From NCBI GenBank assembly GCA_035702985.1, contig DASSZD010000197.1:1-5062 (forward strand): a DNA stretch of 5,062 nt, written 5' to 3'. Below the pieces are notes generated by a model. It worked only from the letters and a program-made list of their open reading frames with translations. It was not told the origin of the DNA and did not search any database. The position numbers were made by a program, and so were the translations under genes. The DNA is from JAKAXG01 sp035702985. GTDB lineage: Bacteria; Actinomycetota; Acidimicrobiia; Acidimicrobiales; Palsa-688. Position 1 is the first letter of the stretch; each line of letters opens with the position of its first letter. This document shows positions 1 to 5,062 of the stretch, piece by piece.

Positions 1-221
1 CCCTGCTGGCCTCGACACCGGCCACCGTGGTCGGGGCCCGGGCGCAGGCCTCCCTGCTGGCGGTGCGGGCCGCCACCGCCCTGGTCGCGGCCGGCGGCGG
101 CCGGTCGGTGGAGGCCTTCTCGCATGCTGCCCGGCTGATGCGGGAGGCCACGTTCATGCTGGTCTTCGGCCAGAGTCCCGACATCAAAGCCGCCCAGCTG
201 GCCGCTCTCGGAGCTGGATGA
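1..221 (+). CDS. C-terminal fragment of a probable acyl-CoA dehydrogenase family protein
   Basis: The reading frame is open from base 3 to a TGA at 219-221 and gives the last 72 residues of a gene that starts left of the window. The fragment is Ala-rich and helical. It has a short Gly-rich turn (AAGGGRS), then a helix with HAARLMREATFMLVFGQSP, and it ends in AALGAG. This resembles the last helices of acyl-CoA dehydrogenase family flavoproteins, which typically end in a 'REA-x-F-LLV-x-G' helix followed by a short Ala/Leu tail. Such enzymes use FAD to desaturate acyl-CoA thioesters between the alpha and beta carbons. The catalytic base and the FAD-binding regions lie outside the window, so activity cannot be judged. 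The GTG at 27 is only an internal in-frame codon. The gene is convergent with the diiron gene downstream. The family call rests on remembered C-terminal similarity alone; another all-helical protein is possible. Confidence 0.55.
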   Translation, partial: LLASTPATVVGARAQASLLAVRAATALVAAGGGRSVEAFSHAARLMREATFMLVFGQSPDIKAAQLAALGAG

Positions 222-230
222 CCCCGACCG

Positions 231-289
231 GGGCCGTCGGTGGGCCGTCTGTGGGCCGTCGGCGGGCCGTCTGCGCGGGCCGTCTGCGC
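231..289. repeat. Degenerate tandem repeat, five copies of a gggccgtc core
   Basis: Five head-to-tail units start at 231, 242, 253, 264 and 277. Each begins gggccgtc. The first three are 11 bp long and end ggt, tgt and ggc. The last two are identical 13-bp units, gggccgtctgcgc. The array begins 9 bp after the upstream stop codon, so it is not translated. The changing unit length and the identical last pair suggest slippage expansion. A role in termination is possible but not shown. Confidence 0.85.
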
Positions 290-357
290 GGCAACGGAGG
301 GGCCTGCCGGCCGGGCGGATCGGGCCATCTCGTGCGCTTACATCACATGGCGGTGGT

Positions 358-440
358 TCTGTGAGCGTCTTTATCAACTTTGAGCCGTATCATGTGTTCT
401 TCTGCTGATCTGGCTCAAAGTTGGAAAACCGGCTCACAGA
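358..440. repeat. 83-bp imperfect palindrome (long hairpin) between convergent genes
   Basis: All pairs below share one centre at 399. The outer arm is 9 bp and perfect (358-366 with 432-440, tctgtgagc against gctcacaga). A 3-by-3 mismatch follows, then TTT/AAA (370-372 with 426-428), then an A/A mismatch and a T/G wobble. The main arm is 12 bp and perfect (375-386 with 412-423, caactttgagcc against ggctcaaagttg). A G/T wobble, one mismatch and 4 more pairs (389-392 with 406-409) close a 13-nt loop at 393-405. In total 28 of 35 positions are Watson-Crick pairs and 2 are wobbles. By my count the element is about 46% G+C, against roughly 70% around it. Neither arm is followed by a T-run, so it is not a standard intrinsic terminator. 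No transposase is adjacent. It could be a small non-autonomous mobile element, a bidirectional terminator, or a structured RNA or protein-binding site. Confidence 0.85.
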
Positions 441-460
441 TGACCCCGGCCCGCCACGGC

Positions 461-494
461 CTGACGCCCGGGCCAGCGCTCCAGGGGGCGTTAG
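461..494. terminator. Possible hairpin terminator, weak
   Basis: ctgacgccc (461-469) pairs with gggcgttag (486-494): 9 bp including one G-U wobble, with a 16-nt loop. On the + strand it is followed by gagcgtttc, only a poor T-run. It lies between convergent genes and could act on either. GC-rich DNA produces such stems by chance, so confidence is low. Confidence 0.2.
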
Positions 495-504
495 GAGCGT
501 TTCA

Positions 505-540
505 GGCCGGGCCGGCGAGGCAATGCCGAACGGCCCAGCC
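505..540 (-). terminator. Possible hairpin terminator of the diiron gene
   Basis: ggccgggccg (505-514) pairs with cggcccagcc (531-540): 10 positions with one C/A mismatch, and a 16-nt loop that contains a small ggca/tgcc pairing. The hairpin starts about 28 bp past the stop of the leftward diiron gene. There is no T-run after it. Terminators without a T-run have been proposed in high-GC actinobacteria, so a role in ending that transcript is plausible but unproven. Confidence 0.3.
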
Positions 541-568
541 GGGCAGGCGGCCAGGCGCCCGCCGGCGC

Positions 569-1663
569 TCAGCTGCCGGCCACCGCCGCCCGGTCGGCGG
601 CTACCGCGTCGTAGGCCTCGAAGTCCGACGCGGTGTCGTCGGCGTGCTCGAACTGCAGCAGGCCGGCGCTGCCCCACTGCTCGCGCAGGTAGCCGTCGTT
701 GGCGTCGAGCAGGCCCAGCTTGCGCACGTTGGGGACCAGCTTGGAGAAGAACGCCCGCTGGAACGCCTCGAACGGGCCGTGGCCGACGCTGGCCGCCGCC
801 TCCATCAGATACGGCACGACCTTCTCCAGGCTCACCCCCATGTGCTCCCACACCTCGGGCGTGGTGGAGCGCAGCCGGTTGCGCAGGGTGTTCTCCACCA
901 GGAACTCCTGCCGCTCCTTGAGCTCGGCCGCCGACATGCCCCGGTAGAGCTCGTTGAGCGACACGATCCCGAACGCCACGTGGCGGGCCTCGTCGGCCAT
1001 CACGTAGCGCAGCAACTTGTACAGCAACGGCTCCGAGGTCCGCCTCAAGAGGTCCCCGAAGGCGGCCAGGGCCAGGCTCTCGATGATGATCTGCATGCCC
1101 AGGTAGGCGATGTCCCACCGGCTGTCCTCGAGCAGGCCGAAGATCTGGCCCTGCAGGAACGGTGACATCGGATAGGCGTCGCCGATCTTCTCCCGCAGGT
1201 AACGGGCGAACACCTCGGTGTGGCGGGCCTCGTCCATGGTCTGGGTGGCGGCGTAGTACTTGGCGTCGATCCACGGCACCGTCTCCACCAGCTTGGCGGC
1301 GGTCATCATGGCCCCCTGCTCGCCGTGCATGAACTGGCTCAGCTGGGCCTTGAACATCTCGATGCGCAGGTCCATGAACTCCCGCTCCCCCCAGCCGGCC
1401 AGCGGCGAGCCCGGCAGTGCCGCCGCGGCCCGGACCAGGGCCAGGATGGGCGGCTCGTCGGAGGTGACCTTCTCCGGGTCCACGTCGGTCGACCAGTCCA
1501 GGTCGGTGACGCTGTTCCACTGGGAGGCGGCCGCCTTGTTGTACAGGTTGACCAGCTGGGGCCGCTCCCGCTCGTAGCTCCAGGTGAAGATGCGCTCGGC
1601 GTGGTCGTGGACCACCCGAACCGGGTGCTCGTCGGTCGGTCCGGTCGCCCCGGGTGTCGTCAT
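569..1663 (-). CDS. Ferritin-like diiron protein (R2-like helical bundle), substrate unknown
   Basis: This 364-residue protein has the ligand pattern of the ferritin/ribonucleotide reductase R2 superfamily: E115 (in HGEQG), E145 and H148 (DEARH), E195 (IIIES), E225 and H228 (DEARH). The two halves mirror each other, with 30 residues from first to second Glu in each. Such proteins bind two Fe (or Fe/Mn) in a four-helix bundle and activate O2 for oxidation, hydroxylation or radical formation. It does not look like a true R2: the position four after H148 is Phe152, not a radical Tyr. AurF's extra His ligand is absent (Val at 221). The Val and Tyr that form the R2lox cross-link correspond to Ala118 and Met190. 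No signal peptide or membrane segment is seen, so it is probably cytosolic. The ATG at 1663 is preferred over the one at 1708 because ggaggggg lies 6 nt upstream. It lies 52 bp after polA on the same strand, so co-transcription is possible. The diiron fold is near certain; the reaction is unknown. Confidence 0.88.
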   Translation of the reverse strand: MTTPGATGPTDEHPVRVVHDHAERIFTWSYERERPQLVNLYNKAAASQWNSVTDLDWSTDVDPEKVTSDEPPILALVRAAAALPGSPLAGWGEREFMDLRIEMFKAQLSQFMHGEQGAMMTAAKLVETVPWIDAKYYAATQTMDEARHTEVFARYLREKIGDAYPMSPFLQGQIFGLLEDSRWDIAYLGMQIIIESLALAAFGDLLRRTSEPLLYKLLRYVMADEARHVAFGIVSLNELYRGMSAAELKERQEFLVENTLRNRLRSTTPEVWEHMGVSLEKVVPYLMEAAASVGHGPFEAFQRAFFSKLVPNVRKLGLLDANDGYLREQWGSAGLLQFEHADDTASDFEAYDAVAADRAAVAGS

Positions 1664-1669
1664 CAGGTA

Positions 1670-1677
1670 CCCCCTCC
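1670..1677 (-). promoter_or_regulatory. Strong ribosome binding site of the diiron gene
   Basis: Read leftward the bases are ggaggggg, 6 nt before the ATG at 1663-1661. This strong Shine-Dalgarno sequence decides the start. An upstream in-frame ATG at 1708 would add 15 His/Arg-rich residues that are only the translated tandem repeat. polA and the dtxR-like gene have no such site, so the three genes probably begin translation in different ways. Confidence 0.8.
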
Positions 1678-1705
1678 GGTGGTGATCGACCCGGTGGTGA
1701 TCAAC
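1676..1705. repeat. 15-bp tandem duplication before the diiron gene
   Basis: ccggtggtgatcgac (1676-1690) is followed directly by ccggtggtgatcaac (1691-1705), with 14 of 15 bases identical. The right copy is also part of a near-palindrome at 1693-1709 (ggtgg and ccacc arms around tgatca). The left copy touches the ribosome binding site, so a protein or RNA structure formed here could affect translation of the diiron gene. It could equally be a neutral slippage duplication. Confidence 0.8.
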
Positions 1706-1712
1706 CACCGCG

Positions 1713-1718
1713 AAACTA
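1713..1718 (-). promoter_or_regulatory. Possible -10 element for the diiron gene
   Basis: Read leftward, TAGTTT overlaps the polA stop codon and fits the TANNNT -10 pattern. It would give a 5' leader of about 40 nt carrying the 15-bp tandem repeat. No good -35 hexamer lies 17 bp upstream (agaact at 1741-1736). The hexamer is short and could be chance, and transcription from polA may be enough. Confidence 0.2.
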
Positions 1719-4412
1719 TCCCTTGGCGGCCGCCCAGTTCTCCCCCCAGGCCAGGTTGACCGTCAAAGGTACCCGCAGCTCCACCGCCCCGGTCATGGCG
1801 TCGAGCACCGCCGCGGCGGCGGCCTCCTCCTCGTCGGGGGGCGTCTCCACGATGACCTCGTCGTGCACCTGCAGCACCAGCCGGCTGCGCAGGCCGGCCG
1901 GGCGCAGGCGGGCGTCCAGCCGGACCAGGGCCACCTTGAAGATGTCGGCGGCCAGGCCCTGGATCCCGGCGTTCATGGCCTGGCGCTCGCCCGCCATGCG
2001 CACCTGGTAGCGGCCCGACTGCAGCTCGGGGATCTGGCGCCGGCGCCCGAACAGGGTCTCGGTGTAGCCCCGGTCCCGGGCCTCGGCCACCACCCGGTCC
2101 ATGTAGGCCCGCACCGCCGGGAAGGCGTCCCAGTACGCCCGCAGGATGGCCGTGGCCTCCTCCACCGGGATGGCCAGCCGGGATGCCAGGCCGTAGGACT
2201 CCATCCCGTACGCCAGGCCGTAGGACACCATCTTGGCCTTGGAGCGCATGGCGATGGTCACGTCCTCGGGGGCCACCCCGTAGATCCGCGACGCGGTGAC
2301 GCTGTGAATGTCGGTCCCGGTGCGGAACGACTCGATCAGCGCCGGCTCGTCGGCCAGGTGGGCGATGACCCGCAACTCGATCTGGTTGTAGTCGGCCACC
2401 AGGAACCGGCACCCGTCGGCCGGGATGAAGCACTGCCGGAACCGCCGGCCCTCGTCGCTGCGGATGGGGATGTTGTGCAGGTTGGGCTGGTCGGAGCTGA
2501 GCCGCCCGGTGCGGGCCACCGTCTGGTTGAAAGTGGCGTGGATGCGCCCGTCGGGGCCCACCTCGGCCAGGAGCGACTCGCCGTAGGTCGAGCGCAGCTT
2601 CTCCACCTCCCGGTAGCGCAGCAGGGCCTCCACGATGGGATGCTCGCCGCGCAGCTTCTCCAGGGTCTGGGCGTCGGTGGAGTAGCCGGTCTTGGTCTTC
2701 TTCTGGGGGGTGAGCCCCAGCTTGTTGAACAGCACCTCCCGCAGCTGCGGCGTGGAGTTGACCACGAACTCCACCCCGGCCAGCTGCTGGATCTGCCCCT
2801 CCAGCCGCTTGGCCTCGGCGGCCAGCTCACCGGCCAGCTCCTTGAGGGCGGGCACGTCGACCCGCACCCCGGCGTCCTCCATCTCGGCCAGCACCCGCAC
2901 CAGGGGACGTTCCACCTCGTCGTACAGCTGGGACATGCCCCGGGCCGACAGGGCGGCGCCGAGCGGCTCCACCAGGCGGGCCACGGCCGCCGCTCGCCGG
3001 GCCGCGGTGTCGGCCGGGTCCTCGGCGCCGGCCATGAGATCCAGTTGGCCGGTCGCCGTACCGCCCGGCGGGGCCAGCTCCACCCCGGCGTAACGGGCGG
3101 CCAGGTCCTCGAGCAGGTACTGGTCGCCGGCGGGGTCGACCAGGTAGGCGGCGATGGCCGGGTCCAGCTCCAGGTTGGAAAAAGTGATCCCCCGGGCCAT
3201 CAACCCCCGCATCAGCGCCTTCGCGTCGTGGGCAGACACCCGGCTGCCGTCGGGGCCGAGCAGACCGTCCAGGGCCCCGATCACCGCCGGTTCGCCCAAC
3301 CACCCGCCGTCCAGCCACACCGCCTCGACGGTGTCGCCGGCCGGCAGCGCCACGAAGGCCAGGCCGAGCAGCTCGGAGCGCCCCTCGCGACCCGACCAGG
3401 CGCCGGACATGGTGAGCGCCACCCCACCGGCCCGCCAGGCGTTGATCCGCTCCGCGGCCACCGCCGGGGTGCCCAGGCGTTCCACCGCCACCTCCATCGA
3501 GGAGGTGGGGGCGGCCGGCGCGGCGGCGGCCCCTTTGTCCGCCCCGGTGGCCTCCAGGAAACGGTCCCACAGGGTGCGGAACTCCAGGAAGTCGAACAGC
3601 CGGCGGATCTCATCCAGGTCCCAGCCGCCGAGAACCGCCTGCTCGGTGTCGAGGGTGACCGGCACGTCGCGGACCAGCGGCGTGACCGCGGCGTTGGACC
3701 GCACCTGCTCCTCGCTGTCGGCCAGGCTCTGGCGCAGCTTGGGGGTCAGGTCGGCCAGGTGCTCGAAGATGCCGTCCAGCCCGTGGTAGGTGTTGATCAG
3801 CTTGGCAGCGGTCTTCTCGCCCACCCCCGGAACGCCGGGCAGGTTGTCCGAGGGGTCGCCCCGCAGGGCGGCGTACTGGGGGTAGTCGACCGGCCTGACC
3901 CCGGTGCGGGCCTCGATGCCGGCCTCGTCGTAGAGCACGTAGTCGGACACCCCCCGCTTGTTGTAGAGGACCCTGATCGACGGGTCCTGGACCAGCTGGT
4001 AGGTGTCCCGGTCGCCGGTCACCACGATCACCTCGTCACCCCGCTCCGCGGCCTGGGTGGCCAGGGTGGCGATGACGTCGTCGGCCTCGTAGCCGGGCGA
4101 GTCGACCAGCGGGATATGCAGGGCCTCGACGAGCTGGCGGGCCAGTCCCATCTGCTGGCGCAGGATGTCGGGGGTCTCGGCCCGGCCGGCCTTGTAGTCC
4201 TGCACCTTCTCGTGGCGGAAGGTCGGCTCGGGCCGGTCGAAGGTGGCCACCAGCTGGTCGGGCCGGTGGTCCTTGATCAGGTTGATGAGCATCGAGGTGA
4301 ACCCGTACACGGCGTTGGTCACCTGCCCCGACGCGGTGGCCATGTCGGTGGGCAGGGCGAAGAACGCCCGGTACAGGAGGGAGTTTCCGTCGATGAGCAT
4401 CAGGCGGGCCAT
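1716..4412 (-). CDS. polA: DNA polymerase I, proofreading domain degenerate
   Basis: This 898-residue protein is full length for the family. It fills gaps, removes RNA primers and repairs DNA in the cytoplasm. Residues 1-290 are the 5' nuclease domain, with acidic residues D8, D59, E109/D111/D112, D134/D136 and D186/D189 and a helix-hairpin-helix (LPGVPGVGEKTAAKL). An Ala/Pro linker lies near 294-303. Residues about 305-480 match the 3'-5' exonuclease fold but lack its catalytic acids: the place of E. coli DTE reads LTMSG (about 333-337), and the Asp of motif II is missing after AHDAKAL. Proofreading is therefore expected to be lost, as in Taq and many actinobacterial enzymes. Residues about 490-898 form the polymerase, with motif A D674 (DYNQIELR), O helix R723/K727/Y731 and motif C D851 (VHDE). 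Tyr at 731, where E. coli has Phe762, also occurs in mycobacterial PolA. The ATG at 4412 has no Shine-Dalgarno but sits 7 nt after a TANNNT box, which suggests a leaderless mRNA. Confidence 0.98.
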   Translation of the reverse strand: MARLMLIDGNSLLYRAFFALPTDMATASGQVTNAVYGFTSMLINLIKDHRPDQLVATFDRPEPTFRHEKVQDYKAGRAETPDILRQQMGLARQLVEALHIPLVDSPGYEADDVIATLATQAAERGDEVIVVTGDRDTYQLVQDPSIRVLYNKRGVSDYVLYDEAGIEARTGVRPVDYPQYAALRGDPSDNLPGVPGVGEKTAAKLINTYHGLDGIFEHLADLTPKLRQSLADSEEQVRSNAAVTPLVRDVPVTLDTEQAVLGGWDLDEIRRLFDFLEFRTLWDRFLEATGADKGAAAAPAAPTSSMEVAVERLGTPAVAAERINAWRAGGVALTMSGAWSGREGRSELLGLAFVALPAGDTVEAVWLDGGWLGEPAVIGALDGLLGPDGSRVSAHDAKALMRGLMARGITFSNLELDPAIAAYLVDPAGDQYLLEDLAARYAGVELAPPGGTATGQLDLMAGAEDPADTAARRAAAVARLVEPLGAALSARGMSQLYDEVERPLVRVLAEMEDAGVRVDVPALKELAGELAAEAKRLEGQIQQLAGVEFVVNSTPQLREVLFNKLGLTPQKKTKTGYSTDAQTLEKLRGEHPIVEALLRYREVEKLRSTYGESLLAEVGPDGRIHATFNQTVARTGRLSSDQPNLHNIPIRSDEGRRFRQCFIPADGCRFLVADYNQIELRVIAHLADEPALIESFRTGTDIHSVTASRIYGVAPEDVTIAMRSKAKMVSYGLAYGMESYGLASRLAIPVEEATAILRAYWDAFPAVRAYMDRVVAEARDRGYTETLFGRRRQIPELQSGRYQVRMAGERQAMNAGIQGLAADIFKVALVRLDARLRPAGLRSRLVLQVHDEVIVETPPDEEEAAAAAVLDAMTGAVELRVPLTVNLAWGENWAAAKG

Positions 4413-4419
4413 CGGGTCG

Positions 4420-4425
4420 ATGGTA
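4420..4425 (-). promoter_or_regulatory. polA: -10 element of polA (leaderless)
   Basis: Read leftward: TACCAT, then 7 nt (cgacccg), then the ATG at 4412. A start site 6-7 nt after a -10 box would fall on or next to the ATG, giving a leaderless transcript, a common arrangement in actinobacteria. The absence of any Shine-Dalgarno agrees with this. No recognisable -35 is seen. Confidence 0.55.
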
Positions 4426-4464
4426 CGCCCGGGATGGGACGGCGGAGACCCACCCGGTTGCCGG

Positions 4465-4470
4465 TAGTCT
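4465..4470 (+). promoter_or_regulatory. -10 element of the dtxR-like gene (leaderless)
   Basis: TAGTCT is followed by 7 nt (caggggc) and the ATG at 4478, the same spacing as at polA. The agggg at 4472-4476 ends only one base before the ATG, too close to act as a ribosome binding site. Leaderless initiation is therefore the simpler reading. No -35 match is seen. Confidence 0.5.
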
Positions 4471-4477
4471 CAGGGGC

Positions 4478-5062
4478 ATGCCGGAGGGTTTCCATCCGCC
4501 CCTGGAGGAGTACCTGGAGGCCATCCACGAGCTGGGCGAGGAGGGGATGGTCGTCATCCAGGCGCGCCTGGCCGAGCGCCTCGGCCACTCGGCCCCGGCC
4601 GTGTCGGAGATGATCCGCCGGCTACGCGACGAGGGCTACCTGGACGGGCAGGGTCGCTCCCTGCAGCTGACCGAGCGGGGCCGGTCGGTGGCCGAGAGCG
4701 TGGTCCGCAAGCACCGCCTGGCGGAGCGGCTGCTCACCGACATCATCGGCCTGCCGTGGGAGAAGGCCCACCTGGAGGCCGGCCGCTGGGAGCACGTGAT
4801 CTCCGACGAGGTGGAGGCCCGGTTGGTGGAGGTGCTGGGCCACCCCACGACCTGCCCGCACGGCAACCCCATACCGGGCACCGGGGCGGTGCCCGATCCC
4901 GGGGCCGTCATGCTGGCCGACAGCCGCCAGGGCGACCAGGTCCGGCTGCAGCGGGTCACCGAGCAGGTGGAGCTGGACCAGGCGTCCCTCACCTACCTGT
5001 CGACCCACGGTTTCCTGCCCGGCACGGTGGCCACCGTGGCGTCCCGGGCCCCCGACGGGACG
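4478..5062 (+). CDS. DtxR/IdeR-family metal-dependent transcriptional regulator (3' end cut off)
   Basis: The frame is open from the ATG at 4478 to the window edge, 195 codons. Residues about 6-70 form the winged helix-turn-helix (recognition helix near SAPAVSEMIRRL). Residues about 71-135 form the dimerisation and metal domain (KHRLAERLLTDIIGL, then RWEHVISDEVEARL, then GNPIPG). From about 147 a FeoA/SH3-like domain begins and is truncated. The ancillary metal site of DtxR is intact: H79, E83, H98, plus E165 and Q168, which align with DtxR E170 and Q173. The primary site keeps E105 and H106, but DtxR Cys102 is Gly102 and Met10 aligns with Glu11. Glu11 and Glu14 align with MntR Asp8 and Glu11, so metal preference (Fe or Mn) cannot be assigned. 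Members usually bind DNA when metal-loaded and repress uptake genes or activate storage genes. The gene is divergent from polA. Family certain, regulon unknown. Confidence 0.93.
   Translation, partial: MPEGFHPPLEEYLEAIHELGEEGMVVIQARLAERLGHSAPAVSEMIRRLRDEGYLDGQGRSLQLTERGRSVAESVVRKHRLAERLLTDIIGLPWEKAHLEAGRWEHVISDEVEARLVEVLGHPTTCPHGNPIPGTGAVPDPGAVMLADSRQGDQVRLQRVTEQVELDQASLTYLSTHGFLPGTVATVASRAPDGT

Larger units (their letters stand above)
222..568. other. Non-coding region between convergent genes
   Basis: This 347-bp stretch lies between the stop codons of two convergent genes. Short frames that cross it have no ribosome binding site and run into the antisense of the diiron gene, so I read it as non-coding. 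It contains a tandem repeat of a gggccgtc core (231-289), an AT-richer imperfect palindrome (358-440) and two GC-rich hairpins (461-494 and 505-540). Bases 290-357 show nothing recognisable. No tRNA, rRNA or known small RNA was seen. Confidence 0.7.
4413..4477. promoter_or_regulatory. Divergent promoter region between polA and the dtxR-like gene
   Basis: These 65 bp serve both genes. The two -10 candidates lie 39 bp apart, so -35 sites at a 17-bp spacing would almost coincide (4443-4448 for polA and 4442-4447 for the regulator). Neither matches TTGACA. A 5-bp inverted pair, gagac (4445-4449) and gtctc (4467-4471), and ccgg repeats at 4454-4457 and 4461-4464 fall between or on the promoter elements. 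They could form an operator, but nothing resembles the classic TTAGGTTAGCCTAACCTAA DtxR box. Confidence 0.6.

Noticed and set aside
388..393. TATCAT as a + strand promoter -10 within the palindrome
   Set aside because: No -35 is recognisable, no gene follows on that strand, and the hexamer is part of the palindrome structure.
371..428. Integron attC-like site, suggested by ...CAAC and GTTG... at the palindrome arms
   Set aside because: The flanks do not fit RYYYAAC/GTTRRRY, the main arm has no extrahelical bases, and no integrase or cassette array is present.
380..1165. A 261-codon + strand frame that starts in the palindrome and crosses the diiron gene
   Set aside because: There is no ribosome binding site, the product is low-complexity, and it overlaps a clear diiron enzyme on the other strand.
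1664..1708. 15-residue N-terminal extension of the diiron protein from the ATG at 1708
   Set aside because: The extension is the translated tandem repeat (VDHHRVDHHR), and a strong Shine-Dalgarno sits just before the later ATG at 1663.
4445..4471. DtxR/IdeR operator in the divergent intergenic region
   Set aside because: Only a 5-bp gagac/gtctc pair 17 bp apart is present; it does not resemble the known 19-bp iron box. Kept only as a possible unknown operator.
1863..4613. A 916-codon open frame on the + strand opposite polA
   Set aside because: Its composition (very rich in Gly, His, Val, Gln and Leu, with no recognisable domain) is that of a shadow frame in high-GC DNA. polA on the other strand has all family motifs, and the frame also runs through the polA promoter and into the dtxR-like gene out of frame.

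Overview
The window comes from a high-GC bacterium, most likely an actinobacterium. Three things point there: very strong G/C bias at third codon positions, an actinobacterial-type DNA polymerase I with a Tyr in its O helix and a degenerate proofreading domain, and two apparently leaderless promoters (TANNNT, 7 nt, ATG). A deep-branching group such as Acidimicrobiia would fit but cannot be shown from this sequence.

Layout, left to right. Bases 1-221 (+) hold the last 72 codons of a gene that resembles the C-terminus of an acyl-CoA dehydrogenase. Bases 222-568 are non-coding and lie between convergent genes. They carry a degenerate 11/13-bp tandem repeat (231-289), an 83-bp imperfect palindrome that is strikingly AT-rich for this genome (358-440), and two GC-rich hairpins that could serve as terminators. 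Bases 569-1663 (-) encode a ferritin-like diiron protein with a complete E / ExxH / E / ExxH ligand set. A 52-bp gap with a 15-bp tandem repeat next to the ribosome binding site separates it from polA (1716-4412, -), full-length DNA polymerase I. A 65-bp divergent intergenic region then leads to a DtxR/IdeR-type metalloregulator (4478 onward, +), which runs off the right edge of the window.

How the genes may relate. polA and the diiron gene share a strand and sit close together, so they may be co-transcribed. polA and the dtxR-like gene diverge from promoters whose -35 positions would nearly coincide, so their expression may be linked. The metalloregulator and the diiron protein share a metal theme, but no recognisable DtxR box was found, so regulation of one by the other is only a guess.

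I see no phage, insertion sequence, CRISPR array or RNA gene, and no clear new multi-gene system. The most unusual items are the 83-bp palindrome, the altered primary metal site of the DtxR-family protein, the back-to-back leaderless promoters and the unassigned diiron protein beside polA.
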